The notes under the pieces: model-generated
The model's input: only the letters and a program-made list of their open reading frames with translations
Told to the model about the DNA's origin: nothing
The model's database searches: none
In this document: positions 30,760 to 43,635 of the stretch, in pieces
How the letters are laid out: each line of letters starts with the position of its first letter
How positions within the stretch are numbered: the first letter of the stretch is position 1
Assembly: GCA_026745465.1 (NCBI GenBank)
Contig: JACYXH010000826.1
Location: 4,399,671-4,463,670 of the forward strand
Length of the DNA stretch: 64,000 nt
Direction: 5' to 3'
Origin: Lota lota
Lineage: Eukaryota; Chordata; Actinopteri; Gadiformes; Lotidae
Position numbers and translations under genes: made by a program

Positions 30760-30957
30760 TGATAATGATGCATGCTGCGAGATCCCAATATCCTTATGTA
30801 TCCTGCCTGGAACCCATGCAGCCGGATAGAAAGGCGAATACATAACAATTGCTGGCTTATTCAGAGTTATAAAAAAAATACAAAAAACATTTTGGTGTCT
30901 TCAGGTGTTTTCCGATCAAAAAATTTCAGAGACTCTGAGCTGTTAGATGGACTGAGT

Positions 30958-31155
30958 CTGGTCCAGGTGATCTTGGGAATTTTAAGGGGTGTGATTTAAC
31001 ACCCTGACTGATTGGGCAATTGACACATGTTTTGGTGATAGCTGGAATATATTCGACCTACACGCTTAGTGTTATCTTACCCTGGGTCTCCTTTTAACAT
31101 TTGCCTAATGGAGATCAGGCCCGAGTGGTATTCAATCATTGGTTGAAATTGTATT
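30958..31155. repeat. Dispersed repeat B, copy 1
   Basis: About 200 bp recurring with roughly 85% visual similarity at about 32680-32870. Shared landmarks are ATTTTAAGGGGTGTGATT, GGTGATAGCTGGAATAT, TCGACCTACACG and ATGGAGATCAGGCCC. No coding potential; family not recognised. Confidence 0.75.
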
Positions 31156-32579
31156 ATTACATTTGTATTATTATCAGGATTTACTAGGATTAACTACGGT
31201 TATCTAAGTAGCTAGAATATTCTATAATAAACATTTCTGAACATCCTGTATTTGAGAATTAGGAAATCCAAGATACAGGACTCTTATCTCAGTTGAATAA
31301 ATTGATAGAAAGGCTAAATCAATATGCTAAATAAATACAAAAACAAAACACACGTATCGATACATGTTATGCCTAGTTTGTGTAGACCTACTACCTCGAC
31401 GCACATAGCACACACAATGAAGGCGATCGGGAGTTAAGAGTTTGCCGAAGATATCCTTGGGTCGTCAGCGGAACACTGCGACATCATAACACCACCAGGC
31501 ACCGAGCGCTAATATATTCTGCATGCAGAGCTAATCGTAATGAGACTGTCACCGCCGCGACGTCCCAGGGATAACAGTGACAGCTGGGACAGGTGACGCC
31601 TGCCGCCAGCTACGACTACCATTTCTCGCCCATTCTACTGCGTGCTGCAAACACGACACAGAGGAGCAAAAACAATCGCTTTTCTCACCCGCCGTTGGAT
31701 AGGTCGATAAGTAGGCCCTACAATGTGCCAAACGGTAGCCTCCATAAATGTTTCTAAGGAGGTCAACTTTTTCCTTCGAATTATTATCAAGAAACAACAG
31801 CAACACAGCTTCCAGATAGGACTCTTGTTAATTGGCAAATTATTTATTATGTTGTTGATTCGATTGAAAAAAAATGTTTTACTATGACTGCGAAAAACAT
31901 CAATTTCACCCGGCATAGTTACCGAGTAGCAGCGTGATTTATATTGGTTAAATTGACGATCTGGACGAATAGGGCTAATTATTTATTTGTGTCCCTATTA
32001 CACTGAAAGCTTCCAATACAAAGACGATTCATCATCTGCACAACAGATCAACATCTAATTCATTGAGTTATATTGGGATTTTAAACGTCAATTCTGGCCT
32101 TCCTCACGGTTGGATAAATGTATCCAAATAATGTATTTTTCCAACGGTCATGCATTTGCAGTGGTCTTGCGCCAACCTGTGGTGAATCCCTGTACGTGCC
32201 GGTAAATAGCAACATTTGGTCCTTCTGTAAGATATTCAATCTGTTTTGTTTCATGGACAAATCATTAGAAGCCGTACAAACCATAGAACATGTTGGAGTT
32301 ATTAAAATGAAACAATAACGAAAGCCGTTGTGATAAATACTGACAGGTGTGTATAATAATCTTCTTAATCAAGCAATAAAACAATGTTGACACATGCTAT
32401 GCATTAAATGTTTTATATTGCTCAGAAAGGCATAGTCCTTGGAAATCTGAATCAAGACTGCAATCTCATGATAACCCACCATTTCATTACAAATATACTG
32501 TTTATGTGGATTGATATAACCTAGATCTGTTCCTTGTAGATAAATATTGTGCCTGTTTTTTTAAAACTACATAGAAATG

Positions 32580-32985
32580 CAAAACCTTTGTATCAGTTTG
32601 GCAGGCAACAAAGATCAACAAAGATTTCAAAAGGCAGTACTGGTTCCAGGGCAACGGTTTCCGTGTAGAAAAGGTCCATGTGATCTTGGGGATTTTAAGG
32701 GGTGTGATTAAACTCCATGACTGATTGGGTTATTGATGATATATTTTTTGGTGATAGCTGGAATATCTTCGACCTACACGGTTAGTGTTGTCTTACCCTG
32801 GTTCTCCTTTTTACATTTGTCTCATGGAGATCAGGCCCCAATGGTATTCGATCATTAGTTGAAATCAAAATGAAAAACCTCTAAATCAGTTTGGCAGGCA
32901 GCAGGCAACAAAGACCACTTGCAGATTTCAAAAGGCAACACTGGTTCCAGGGCAACGGTTTCTATGGAGAAAAAAAAGATTAAAC
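32580..32985. repeat. Dispersed repeat with direct-repeat flanks (A-B-A')
   Basis: Block B (about 32680-32870) matches 30958-31155. It is flanked by two related segments of about 100 bp (32580-32680 and 32870-32985), both containing CAGTTTGGCAGGC, ATTTCAAAAGGCA and CTGGTTCCAGGGCAACGG. This could be a small element with terminal direct repeats or a tandem array of A+B units. Confidence 0.7.
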
Positions 32986-34796
32986 TATTCTACTTACTTT
33001 GGGCATATATCAAATGGAGTAAAAGTGAAAGATAATGGCTTGAGCCTCTTTACGGGACAGTGGCTCTAATCCCAATGTATCCTTAGACTCAGATACTTGA
33101 GTAGCAAGGTTGTTAAGTTAAATCGATATACCTTCTACCCTTTTATTCAAATATTTGCTTCAATGATGTTCACACATTACACCTTAGTGTCAAAAACGAC
33201 TTAACTGAAAACATTTCATACGGACGGCATTCCTTTCACATGGCAAGACACAACATCATCACCACAGAGAGTGGCCGTCCTCTCATTCTGGCACTCTGTA
33301 AAATAATAAGAACTCCAGGAATACAACCCTGGCAGATTGCAGTGTCTGTGGACCAGAGACAAGCTTATTCACAGGCTTCCATGGACAGCTGCAATTGCAT
33401 CGAGAGAATTGCCTCTATTTGTTTTTGATCAGCTCTCTTCTCATTCGACCTGAGTTGTCCTGAGCCCACTCCCTCTCTATATTTCTCCACCATGGAGAAC
33501 TGTTACATTCACACACCTAAGCTGGAGCTATCATAGCGCTGGGTGCGCACATGGGATGGGCTGTGTGGTGCCATGTTTCTTGGGACGTCACTGCCCTTAG
33601 TGTGACATGCTTTGTAAATGTGCATTTCACATGGCAAAAAAACACTTGGAATTTAATGTAATTGGTTTGAAATTAAGGAAGCAACACCAAACAACAGGAC
33701 CATTTATAAACCATAATCGGACAGACAAACAGAGAGAGAGTGAGAGAGTGAGACAGCGAGAGAGCAAGAGAGCGAGAAAGCGAGAGAGAGACCGACAGAC
33801 AGACAGGTAAGGTTTCAGGACCATAGACAGCGTATGCAGGGACAGAGGATAACAGTAAACACCAATGCCCCTCAGAGGCCATTCTCAAAGACTTTAGATA
33901 ATTTAAAGTCTGATAGTACATATTGCTCAAATCTCAGTGAACGGGGCCATTTTATTTTGCTTCATATTTGTTTTGACCGATCATTTTACTGGCACATGAT
34001 TGGCTATTAACAGCTAGCACAAACTCGACCAGTACTAGTAAACTTTTCCCGGTGGGAAGACAAGTTAAAACATCCTGTCATTGTTAGACAAAGTGTATGT
34101 AAAGGTTTCAAATAAACACTGCAGACTGGCCACTGTAGAAATACACTTATTAAAATCCTAACAGGATTGTTCCATGGCATAACTCCGCCCCTTTCAGTTT
34201 TTGGTTTCCGGCCCAGGCTCTGGTGTCTCCCTCAAAAAGTTATGCGAGATTAGGCCCGATGCAACTGTCTCCGATGTAGGCCAAGGTCTATGGTGCTTGT
34301 TCATAAGAATGCATCATGAGATTTTTTGTTGCCAATACTCTGCCATTTTGAGATGCCTTGAGACAGTTGTAGTTATGTATAATCCTTAATACATTTTGAT
34401 ATACCGTAACCTAGGCTAATCAAAACATTGTTTTGCCATGTCTCACATGAGAAATGCTGCGGCAGTTTCAAACACAACAATGTCTCCCCATAAAGACAAA
34501 TAATTTCACGATCAAAACACAATTTCTACCAATAACATTCCTATGCTCCAATGCTTCCGTCATTGCGATTTGATGTCGTGATGTACAAGCCCTACATATT
34601 CCTTTGGCCTCCCGGGAGTGACAGACAATAGTTTCACCCTGTTGACCCTTTAGGACAGTACATGACAACCAGTAGGCAGCTGCTTTCTATATATAACCAC
34701 ATGTATCTGAATCATGTTACTATGTATCTGAATGAGTAAATAGTAACATGATTAATTGTATTATTTGTATTTAGCCTACTTCAGTTATGTCTTTGT

Positions 34797-34990
34797 AAGC
34801 AAGACCGGCTCTAGCCATTTTGGTGCCCTGGGCAAGATTAGGATTTGGCGCCCCCCAAGGGCGTAGGTAGTGTTAAAGGATATCCGGGGCTTGGACATTT
34901 TCGGGTCAACAACTTTTTTCAAGCCTATTTGGGGTCGGCACCACATGCCAAAGACCCCACCAGTACTGCCTCATCACCACCCACTCATTC
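34797..34990. repeat. Probable hAT-like interspersed repeat fragment
   Basis: Begins ACCGGCTCTAGCCATTTTGG, then GCCCTGGGCAAGATT and TTTGGCGCCCCCC. This resembles, from memory, a very common teleost repeat. The other end was not found. Confidence 0.4.
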
Positions 34991-35433
34991 TACAGTAATT
35001 ATATGGACAAAAATCATCAGACATCAATTGTTTCAAGACAACAATATATTTTTAAAATTTTATAAATTAAAATTACTTACTTACAAACAAACACTATTAT
35101 TAACAAATGTGTAAACAAAAGCACTATTAAAGTTACGCAACATAACTTTTGCAATAAACAAAGAAGATAAGAGAAAACAGTAAGAAAAAAGTATTCAATC
35201 AAAACAACTTTGTGTACTGTTTTTCATTCAAAATATGTCCTGTTTGCAGAGAACATTAAGAACTAAGATTAAATTCAAGAAGCAATCATGTTCTATGAAA
35301 AGGTTATGTGCAGGTTTGAAACAATTATTAACACGGTCAGACAGTCCTAGTCAAAGCAAACATGTAATGAAAAGGTTTTATGTTCAATAGACTCCCCCCC
35401 CCCCCCCAAAAAAAAAACACATTGGAGTAGTTA

Positions 35434-35436
<3 letters not shown>

Positions 35437-35519
<83 letters not shown>
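35437..35519. repeat. (GA)n microsatellite
   Basis: Pure GA tract followed by about 150 bp of imperfect purine-rich sequence. Confidence 0.95.
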
Positions 35520-35521
<2 letters not shown>

Positions 35522-35785
35522 GGAGGGGTAGGGCGAGAGAGAAAGATGAAGAGAATGAGAGAGGGGTACTGAGAGAAGTGGAGATACAGAGAGGGCAGAG
35601 AGATGCAGAACGAGGTAATGAGACTGAGAGGAAGTTAAACAGAGGTAGAGAGAGGGGGAAGTAGAGTGTGTGCGGTAGAGATAGAGATGTGATACACTCC
35701 AACACACACTAGTAGTGTGACAATAGGTGGCTGCTGTTGGCTCAAGAGTGACATGAGGTTTATGTGAAAACAAATATATAAGCAG

Positions 35786-35913
<128 letters not shown>

Positions 35914-36024
35914 GAAAACAAACGTTAAAGAGCAAGTAAACCCACTGTTTCAGCTGGAATTCGAACTGAGGTGTTTTTTTTTTTAAAGCGTTTTGGGCTG
36001 ATTGTTCCAGGAAGGAGAAGGGGG

Positions 36025-36225
36025 CGTGTTATTCCCATGGTTACGACCCACGGCAACTTTGTGATAAAATGTTTTAGTACCGTCGTTGTGTATGAGCATT
36101 ATAATGAGCGATGTTGTATATGAAATGCGCCACATAAAAATAAACCGCTGCTCAGACGCAGCGTCACCATCCACACACACCGTGGCGTTTAGGTGTCCGG
36201 GAAGCCTTACCCTCTCTAGACGAGC
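36025..36225. repeat. Dispersed repeat C, copy 1
   Basis: Shares ordered blocks with 49065-49225: TGGTTACGrCCCAyGsCAACTTT-like, ATGAG(C/T)xATGTTGTATA, and GTCCGGGAAGC followed by TACCCTCT. The second copy is in an efhb intron. Family unknown. Confidence 0.7.
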
Positions 36226-36679
36226 AAAGGTTATTAACCCTCTTTAGAAGATTTTCTTTTTAAATAGGGTAAATAACTGATGTTCTTCTCAATACTAAAT
36301 CCTTAAAACACGTAGTTCTTAACGGATAATAACAAACACAAACCAATTCCTTTAGTATCCCACGACACCGCATTCTGTGGAAATATAACCCAGGTCTAAT
36401 TACACAATCCTTGTTTTTCTTACCAATAGGTTCCAAAGCAGTGGCCACCAACCACCAGGAACAGTTTTAATGAGTTTGTGTTGAGAAGAACATCCGTTAT
36501 TTACCCTCTTTAAAAATAATTGAAAGAGTGTAAATAGCCCGGCTATAATAAGGCACATCACCGGCCCTGATTGTAAAGCAGACGCTTTCACTTTAACCAA
36601 GGCAACCAGAGGTGCCGCACCTGATTACATTTGTACTGATTAGTTCCCGGCTTCGTTAGGTTTCACAAGTACGTTCACC

Positions 36680-37312
36680 TGCTCTCGCGCTCCGTTTGGT
36701 TCAGCTCAGTTAACCAAACAGCACGTAGTAGGTTTCCCCCACCGTTTAGCCGTCTACGGTTTCCTGGACAACACGGTAATGTTCTTATTAGGTTAGAAAT
36801 TGAACCAGAACGTTTAGTCAGGTCATTTTCTGCTTAAAGGTTCGGCCATGCGACTAATGAATCATTTCCGCTGGTTTACAGCTTAATTAAGAATACTTTT
36901 TGACGTAAGCCCAGGAAACTCTGTTGTGAGTAGAGAATGCAAGCCTACTATTTATTAATGTTGGCTGTGGAAGTTATGATCCTATTTGAAATGACCTGCC
37001 AACGAGTAGTCCTTTTCGTTGCGTTGACTCGTAGTAGCCTATTTGATTTGTGTTAACCTGGTGGTTGGTATTGATAGCCTATTTGTTGTGTAGGCTCGTC
37101 TCGCTGCGTTTGGTTCAGTTCAGTAAACCGAACAGCACGTTGGTTATGCCGTGCTTCCTAGACACTGGATTTAATGTTACGTGCCATTTTCTGATCAACG
37201 GGTAGGCTATGTGACTAATGAGAACAATCTGTTCCTCTGTTGTACAGCTTTATTACGAAGATTTTCCGAAGTAAACCGAACGAAAGCTCTGGACCTGCTG
37301 TGAGTAGACCAT
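36680..37312. repeat. Diverged tandem duplication, units about 36680-36935 and 37095-37312
   Basis: Both units contain, in order: CGTTTGGTTCAG, ACAGCACGT, TTCCTrGACA, CATTTTCTG, GTGACTAATGA or GCGACTAATGA, TTTACAGCTT or TGTACAGCTT, and TGTGAGTAGA. The offset is about 405 bp. There is no long open frame. Confidence 0.7.
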
Positions 37313-37384
37313 GGATGCATATTTTTCTGACTACCTAATTTAAATGTAAATTAGGCCTTATTTAACCTAGTGTAGGCAATTCAT

Positions 37385-38580
37385 TGAAAGTCATTGGAAT
37401 GCGCTCAAAGAGGGTGCTGGGATTCTGCAAGGTGAAGGGGCAATATGTGACTCAGCGACTAGGACACAACCTAGGGTTTACACCGAAGAACAATTTCAAC
37501 GTTTCTCTCGGATCTTGAAGCCGACATATGATCTGCCTCTCCAGCTGGAGGGGAAAACGGCTTCAGCTCAAAATGGGTCTTAGTTGTGAGCTTTCCAAGA
37601 GCCATCTCCATCTGAGCCAGGAAAGGGCTAATCTGCTTGCTGCTCAGAAGCGATGGAAGACCTGATGATGGAAGACCTACAACCCCACCACTGGGTTTTC
37701 CTTCTGAACAGATTATATTCTGCCAACCACTTTCTCCAAGTCCTATCCCTGTTTTCGGTCTAATCAAAGCTGCACGGTTTGAATCTGTGAAGGCCACTCA
37801 CCCAGGAACCACTGGACTTTCAGGTCACTTCAGGGACATTGAGTCTACCTTTTGGAGACACCCTGCATAACCCAGCCACAATACCGATGTCGGATCCCCT
37901 GAAGAATGGTGTACATTATCGGTCTCTGGTTCCTAAGGTATTATGGTTAACAGCAATGGTTGTTCTGCAGTCTGCCATTGGAAAGCTCCTAAATGGCCCC
38001 TATTTGGGAGGGGTCTCAACATCCTAAATGTAATTCCCTTCCCTTCATTCCAGTGCAATTCACTCCTTACAATGTGTTGAAATGTTAGGTAGAATAAATG
38101 CATTAATGCCCCAGAACAATAATATTTGTCATATTTGGAATTACTAAAGGTAAGACTTTACTAATTGGTTTGTGCCGTTTTTATAAAATCATGGATGAGT
38201 TGCTGGAATGTGATAGTGGTGTAAGTCAGGCTGAGAATGGTCTAAGTAAATGGTAATTATTTCAGCAGTAAATCAATGTAAAATACATGATTCTTCACTT
38301 GTTTGAATGAGCGATGGCGATCTTACTAGGTATCTGGGTGGAGGGCATCCCTACGGGAACCCTCGACTTAAGGGGTCGATGATCACCTCGTCCCATCTCT
38401 TCTGGCTTCCAGGAGGTGCTGGACGCTGAGACAGTGTACAAGATTGTCAAGAAGTTCCTGGGTGGGACAATTGGAGAGGCGGGGAGATGTACCACTAATC
38501 TGCCAGCTTCTGTTCCTGAGGAAGTAGAGGGTGAAGGTAGGGTTCAACAGTCAAATCCAGAGGAACCAGTGGGAGAATGA
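37385..38580 (+). pseudogene. Possible broken coding remnant or unannotated exons, function unknown
   Basis: Plus-strand translation near 37393-37585 gives a protein-like stretch (VYTEEQFQRFSRILKPTYDL) that then meets stops. Near 38412, after TCTTCTGGCTTCCAG, a 61-codon open stretch starts EVLDAETVYKIVKKFLGG and ends at a TGA near 38580. Composition and amphipathic pattern look coding, but I recognise no family and cannot join the pieces without frame breaks. It may be a degraded gene or chance. Confidence 0.25.
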
Positions 38581-40511
38581 GATGGCCTGAAGGTCCATAG
38601 ATGTGAGCTTTGCTTCAAAATAGAGATGGCAGCACAAGTGGTCTGTCCGTGGATCCCGATTCATGCTACAGACACCACAGTCTTGTCAGTAGAGGAAAAC
38701 ATTTCAGTCAGTCATCCTTCTCCAGGGAAAACCTTCATGAAACCTGATCAATTACTCCATTACATAAAACTATCATTCTTCCTTTGTTTTAAATAACTTG
38801 ACACACACGGTAATGAAATCCTGAGAGCAAGAAACCTAATTTATTGAGTTTATTAACATTTTTTTTGTTTCTCCAGACACTCAAACTGATTAGCCCATCA
38901 CTAGTAATGCTGTTTTCAATCATTAAAATTCATTGAGCTGTAACAGCCAACTGTCTGTCGGGTTAAATCTGCTAGCAGCCCGCTAGCTGTACGTTAGCAA
39001 AGTCCAATACAGTCCGTCGTATAAAATTGAAGGAGAGCCGTCCCTTACGGCAACATGATCGACAGTTGTGCAACGCAATAAAAGTTCCTCAAGACATTTG
39101 AGAAAAAAGTAACAAGACACCAGGAGGGGGGCTGGGGGAGAAAATGTTAGTAACACTACATTTACCAAAAATGTTTACCAGTTGATGACAAGGTGAAAAA
39201 AACAGACCATTAATTAACTGTACATTCGTGTGGATGCATCCTGATTAATTGTAAAGTGGAAGCCAACATTGCACCTCAGAAACATGGGAGTATAATTTAA
39301 AGCCATGAGATGGTTGTTTTTGTTGTCAGCGAATTATCAAGATTGAACTATAAACCACCCATTATTTATGCCAGCTGAAACCAATGCTACCACTTGAAAC
39401 AGGTCCTCAGAGCTAGGAAGTAGATGATTTTCAATGACGAGCTCCGACACCAACCAACACACAGCTCTACGGCGCTCTAATGTTACAGGAGTCAACCCTT
39501 GACAAATCAAAAGTCAAGAAACTGCTTCCCCAACCACAGATAAACTCAGGAATCCTGTTGAGCCAGCTACATAAGGGCCCACAGGGGAAATTGCCCTTTT
39601 ATGTGCCTGCAAACCGGTCTACCACCTGAACTAGAAACAATTCATTGGATTCTTTTCCCCTTTCAAAATTCTGGTACCCCATCATGAAGTAACTTAATCA
39701 ATTTCATAGTTTAGCATAACTTTAGGCATATTTACATAAATGGTGGAGTGATATCATCTAGTCATAACATATTTTTTGGAGCAGTTTGTGACATGGCCAA
39801 GGGGCAAGGGAAAACTCAGTTTAGTATGTTCAGAAAGTGGGCTTGTCCTCACATGCTACACAGGCGCATAGCATGTTGGTCAGCATCTGAAAGCGAAGGA
39901 GAAAAACCTCTTATTCCAAGCATTGGCGTGCTGTGACTGAACGGATGTTTTTCTACACCGACGATCAGCTGCCAGATACATTTCTTTAAGGATATTTATT
40001 TTGATCGGGTGGGGAAAAAACTTAAAACGCCCACACGTAGAAAATGTATCAGAGGCAACTTCGTTCAAACCCTGTCCACGTAACAGTTACACGTAACATG
40101 TTAGCATACACACAAAACATGAACAATTACGCCCACCTTTTTATACTTGAGATTCTCGCTTGAAAGTAAGGAATTAGTATTCCAACTGATTAAAATATAT
40201 TATTGTCTTTTAGGGTTGTGTAGTGATACATGCATCCATTATTATACTGATATACACCATTTTTAAAAACAAAAGTAAAAAAACAAAGACCAACAAAAGA
40301 AAGTATTAGAAACGCAGCTATACAGAGTCTTTAGCTATTCTGGGGGGAAGGGTGTTGGTTGGGGTCAGATCCGATGGCAGGAAAGGAGAAAAGCCCAAAA
40401 TCCAGACGTTGTTCAGTTGGTTGATTTGCTTGGAGTGGGGCAGGGCAAGAAAGAGGAAGGTATATGTGTTTGGGAGGAGGGGGGAGGTCAGAGCAGGGAT
40501 ACGGGCAGTGC
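38581..40511. other. Intergenic and probable rab5a 3' UTR
   Basis: About 40000-40511 is plausibly the rab5a 3' UTR on the minus strand; a reverse-complement AATAAA lies at 39995-40000. The rest is unique AT-rich sequence with no gene seen. Confidence 0.4.
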
Positions 40512-43500
40512 CTAGGCACTGCAGCAGGTGCGGCCAGCAGGCTGTGCGGTTTCCGTTAGGTCCACCCCTCGGTTTCGCCCACTATTGGCTCCGCCCACCT
40601 GTGGTTCACTCTTGGGCAGCTTCTTTGCTGGAAACAAAAATGAGGAAGACAGGGATGATGTCATCAGCGAGCACATCACCACTGTGCTCTTTGTCGAGGT
40701 ACAGCTGCAGCACGCTCGCACAGTTGTACAACATTTAGTGTTAAAACATTAGTACAGTAATAACTATAACTTTACATCTACTGTAACCCAGGACTCCTAG
40801 TTGCTTGACGGATCACACTTCAACATCACTGTAAAGGTTATAGAAGAGGTGATAAAATAAAAAAGAATATGAGACCTGCAGCCTTTAAAGTGATAGCTTA
40901 TGCGCGACTTGATGAATAATAAGCATCACAGGAGTACATTTTTTTTTAATATTTGGCATCACCCATGTCCATTGCCAGATTAAGTTATTTCAACTGTTAA
41001 TGTCCTAAATATGGATCGTTTTGTTCAAAACTATCCAAGAATGCTAATGAAAAGGATATGAAGTGTATAGGCTCAAATAATCACCAAATAATTGCAAATT
41101 TATTATATTCTAATGTTCTTGATTATGTTCCATTATATAGAACTAGGTTTTATATAGGGTTTGTGTGCAGAACTTAAACCTGGTTTTAAAGGAATTTATG
41201 AAAAAACTTGACAATTCTAGCCGATAACTATTAAAGCAATCGGAATCGTTTTTTGAAAAAACGCCAATCAGAATTGGCCATGAAATCATGATCCCTACTT
41301 TCTATTAAAAGGGAAACCGCGACGTACCAATGGCCATGAAGATCTCGTTCACATTCATGGATGTCTTTGCTGACGTCTCCATGAAGAGCAGGCTGTTGTC
41401 ATCTGCATACGACTGGGCATCCTGCGGCACAGAACAGATTCATTACATTGAGGATGAGGGCAGGACCACAGGCTTTTTTGGTTCAAATTAACAATGTTTA
41501 TCATTGCATTTGTGATATCAATAACAAAAATGCTATACCGTGAGTTATAATTTGTAATGCTAAGTTAGTAAAGATATCAAAAAAATGTGTTGAAACAATT
41601 GCTGATCCTTGCTTTACAGTCTCCCAGTTACAACGTGCAAGTCCAGTACAAGTACGGACCTGGAAGTCCAGTGTTCTTTTGTTGGCAAGGTCGGCCTTGT
41701 TTCCAGCCAGGGCTATTACGATGTTGGGACTGGCCTGTCTCTGGAGCTCCTTCACCCAGTTCTTTGCCCGCACAAACGACTCCTGGCACCCAGCAGAAGG
41801 AAAGGCACACCGTCAGTGAAGAGATGTAGTACTGAACATCACACAGCATTATATATTCAAACGTGTATATACTTGAGTGGGCTTTTTGTGCCTTTATGGA
41901 AAGTGGGATGCAAGAGAGAGGGGGAATGATATTTGGCAAAGGACTGCAGAATGGTGCCGGTGCAAGGTATGTGTACTTGGTTAACAGATTAGTAGGTGGA
42001 GGCACAGAGCCACCCAAAGAAACTATTGCTGACGGTATATTCACATTTCTGATCTATGGAAAATGTAACCTACCATTTTAATGGTAGGTTTATTTGAACA
42101 GTGAGAGACAGAATAACAAATATATCCAGAAAAACGCATGTCAAAATTTTTATAAATTGATCCACATTTTAATGAGGGAAATAAGTATTTGACCCCTCTG
42201 CAAAACATGACTTAGTACTTGGTGGCAAAACACTTGTTGGCAATCAGAGGTCAGACGTTTCTTGTAGTTGGCCACCAGGTTAGCACACATCTCAGGAGGG
42301 ATTTTGTCCCACTCCTCTTTGCAGATCTTCTCCAAGTCATTTAAGGTTTCGAGCCTGACGTTTGGCAACTCGAACCTTCAGCTCCCTCCACAGATATTCT
42401 ATGGAATTAAGGTCTGGAGACTGGCTAGGCCACTTTAGGACCTTAATGTGCTTCTTCTGGAGCCACTCCTTTGTTGCCTTGCCCATGTGTTTTGGGTCAT
42501 TGTGATGCTGGAATACCCATTTTCAATGCCCTGGATGAGGGAAGGAGGTTCTCACCCAAGATTTGACGGTACATGGAGTGTTTGGTTGCAATCTGTAACT
42601 TCACGGCATGATACCTCAAAATCATACACACTGCACATACTTTTTTTTTTTTCATATTTTGTTTCAGGCATTAAACTAAGTAACACGATTGTATTCCCCT
42701 TAAGCCTGTGGAAACAGCCAACTGTGTTTGTTTGAGTAAATCAAAAAGCCCTGGTTTTGAACGTAGAGACCGGCAACAGTAATGTGGAACTGACTGATAA
42801 CAGCTATTAGGGATTGACGGATGGAACAAGATCACAGACAGACTGAGCATAAGGAGAACCAGGGATCAGAAGGGCGGCGGTGACTCACTTCGTTGGTGAT
42901 GTCGTAGACAACGATGGCGGCCTGTGCTCCACGGTAGTACATGGGTGCCAGGCTGTGGTAGCGCTCCTGGCCGGCTGTATCCCAGATCTCAAACTTCACC
43001 GTTGTGTCATCCAAACATACTGTCTGGGTCAGGAAGGCAGCTGTGAAGGGACACACATGGCATAGGAATTACACCTGTGGCAAAACAGTACTGTCGGGCA
43101 CACTGTGAGAGTGCTGAGATTTCTGAAGGATGAGATGACGCTTTCCTAGCAGAACAAACTACAGGCTCTCTCTCTCCCCATCTGTCTGTCTCATCGTCTT
43201 TCTCAATGCAGAACCCAATAGTACATTGTTGGCTCATTGCTAATAAATGTTATGAAACAAACATTGTATTTGATTCTGTATCTATTAAAATGTGTGGTTA
43301 TGTTATGCAAGATCTGTAATGCTCCAAACATATAGAATATTTGCAATTTCTGCAACCGCAAGCTAATGCCTCAAAAGTCATGCCTGGCAAACGGTAATTA
43401 AACAAAACAATACAAACGGAAACGGCCCTAAAAACCAAACCAAACCCTTTCTGCATCAGTTCTCCGTACCTCCAATGGTGCTCTCCTGGAACTCGTGGAA

Positions 43501-43635
43501 CTGGCCCTTGACAAAGCGCAGCACCAGGCTGGACTTCCCGACCGCAGACTCCCCAAGCAGCACCAGCTTGAACTGGCAGATTTTATTGGCCGCGTTGGGA
43601 CCGTTGGGTCGCGTGGCTCCGCCTCTGTTTGCCAT
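40512..43635 (-). CDS. rab5a: Rab5a small GTPase, complete coding region
   Basis: Coding exons (5' to 3'): 43635-43470, 43040-42889, 41782-41660, 41421-41328 and 40627-40512. They join in phase to 216 aa; human RAB5A is 215. Rab5a is the master GTPase of early endosomes, driving docking and fusion through effectors such as EEA1. Visible motifs: P-loop GESAVGKS (about residues 28-35), switch [27 protein letters not shown] with the catalytic Gln, NKAD for guanine specificity and ETSAK. The C-terminus ends RTCCSA, so the twin-Cys prenylation site is intact, though the last residue is Ala, not the usual Asn. [15 protein letters not shown] and GVDLTE distinguish Rab5a from Rab5c. The transcript starts head to head with efhb. 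A Tc1 remnant lies in the intron after the second coding exon. Which teleost duplicate this is cannot be told. Confidence 0.96.
42069..42575 (-). mobile_element. Truncated Tc1/mariner transposon in a rab5a intron
   Basis: The minus strand encodes the C-terminal part of a Tc1 transposase ([19 protein letters not shown], then [10 protein letters not shown]). It is followed by the typical 3' end with AATAAGTATTTGACCCC-like sequence near 42180. The N-terminal half of the transposase and the other terminal repeat are missing, and stops interrupt the frame upstream. It is an inactive fossil. Confidence 0.9.

Noticed and set aside
40352..40752. Plus-strand frames over the rab5a last exon
   Set aside because: Shadow frames of the minus-strand Rab5a C-terminus and its 3' UTR.
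40512..43635. rab5c as alternative identity for the rab5 gene
   Set aside because: Residues HEFQ, ITNEES and GVDLTE, and the adjacent efhb gene, fit rab5a better.
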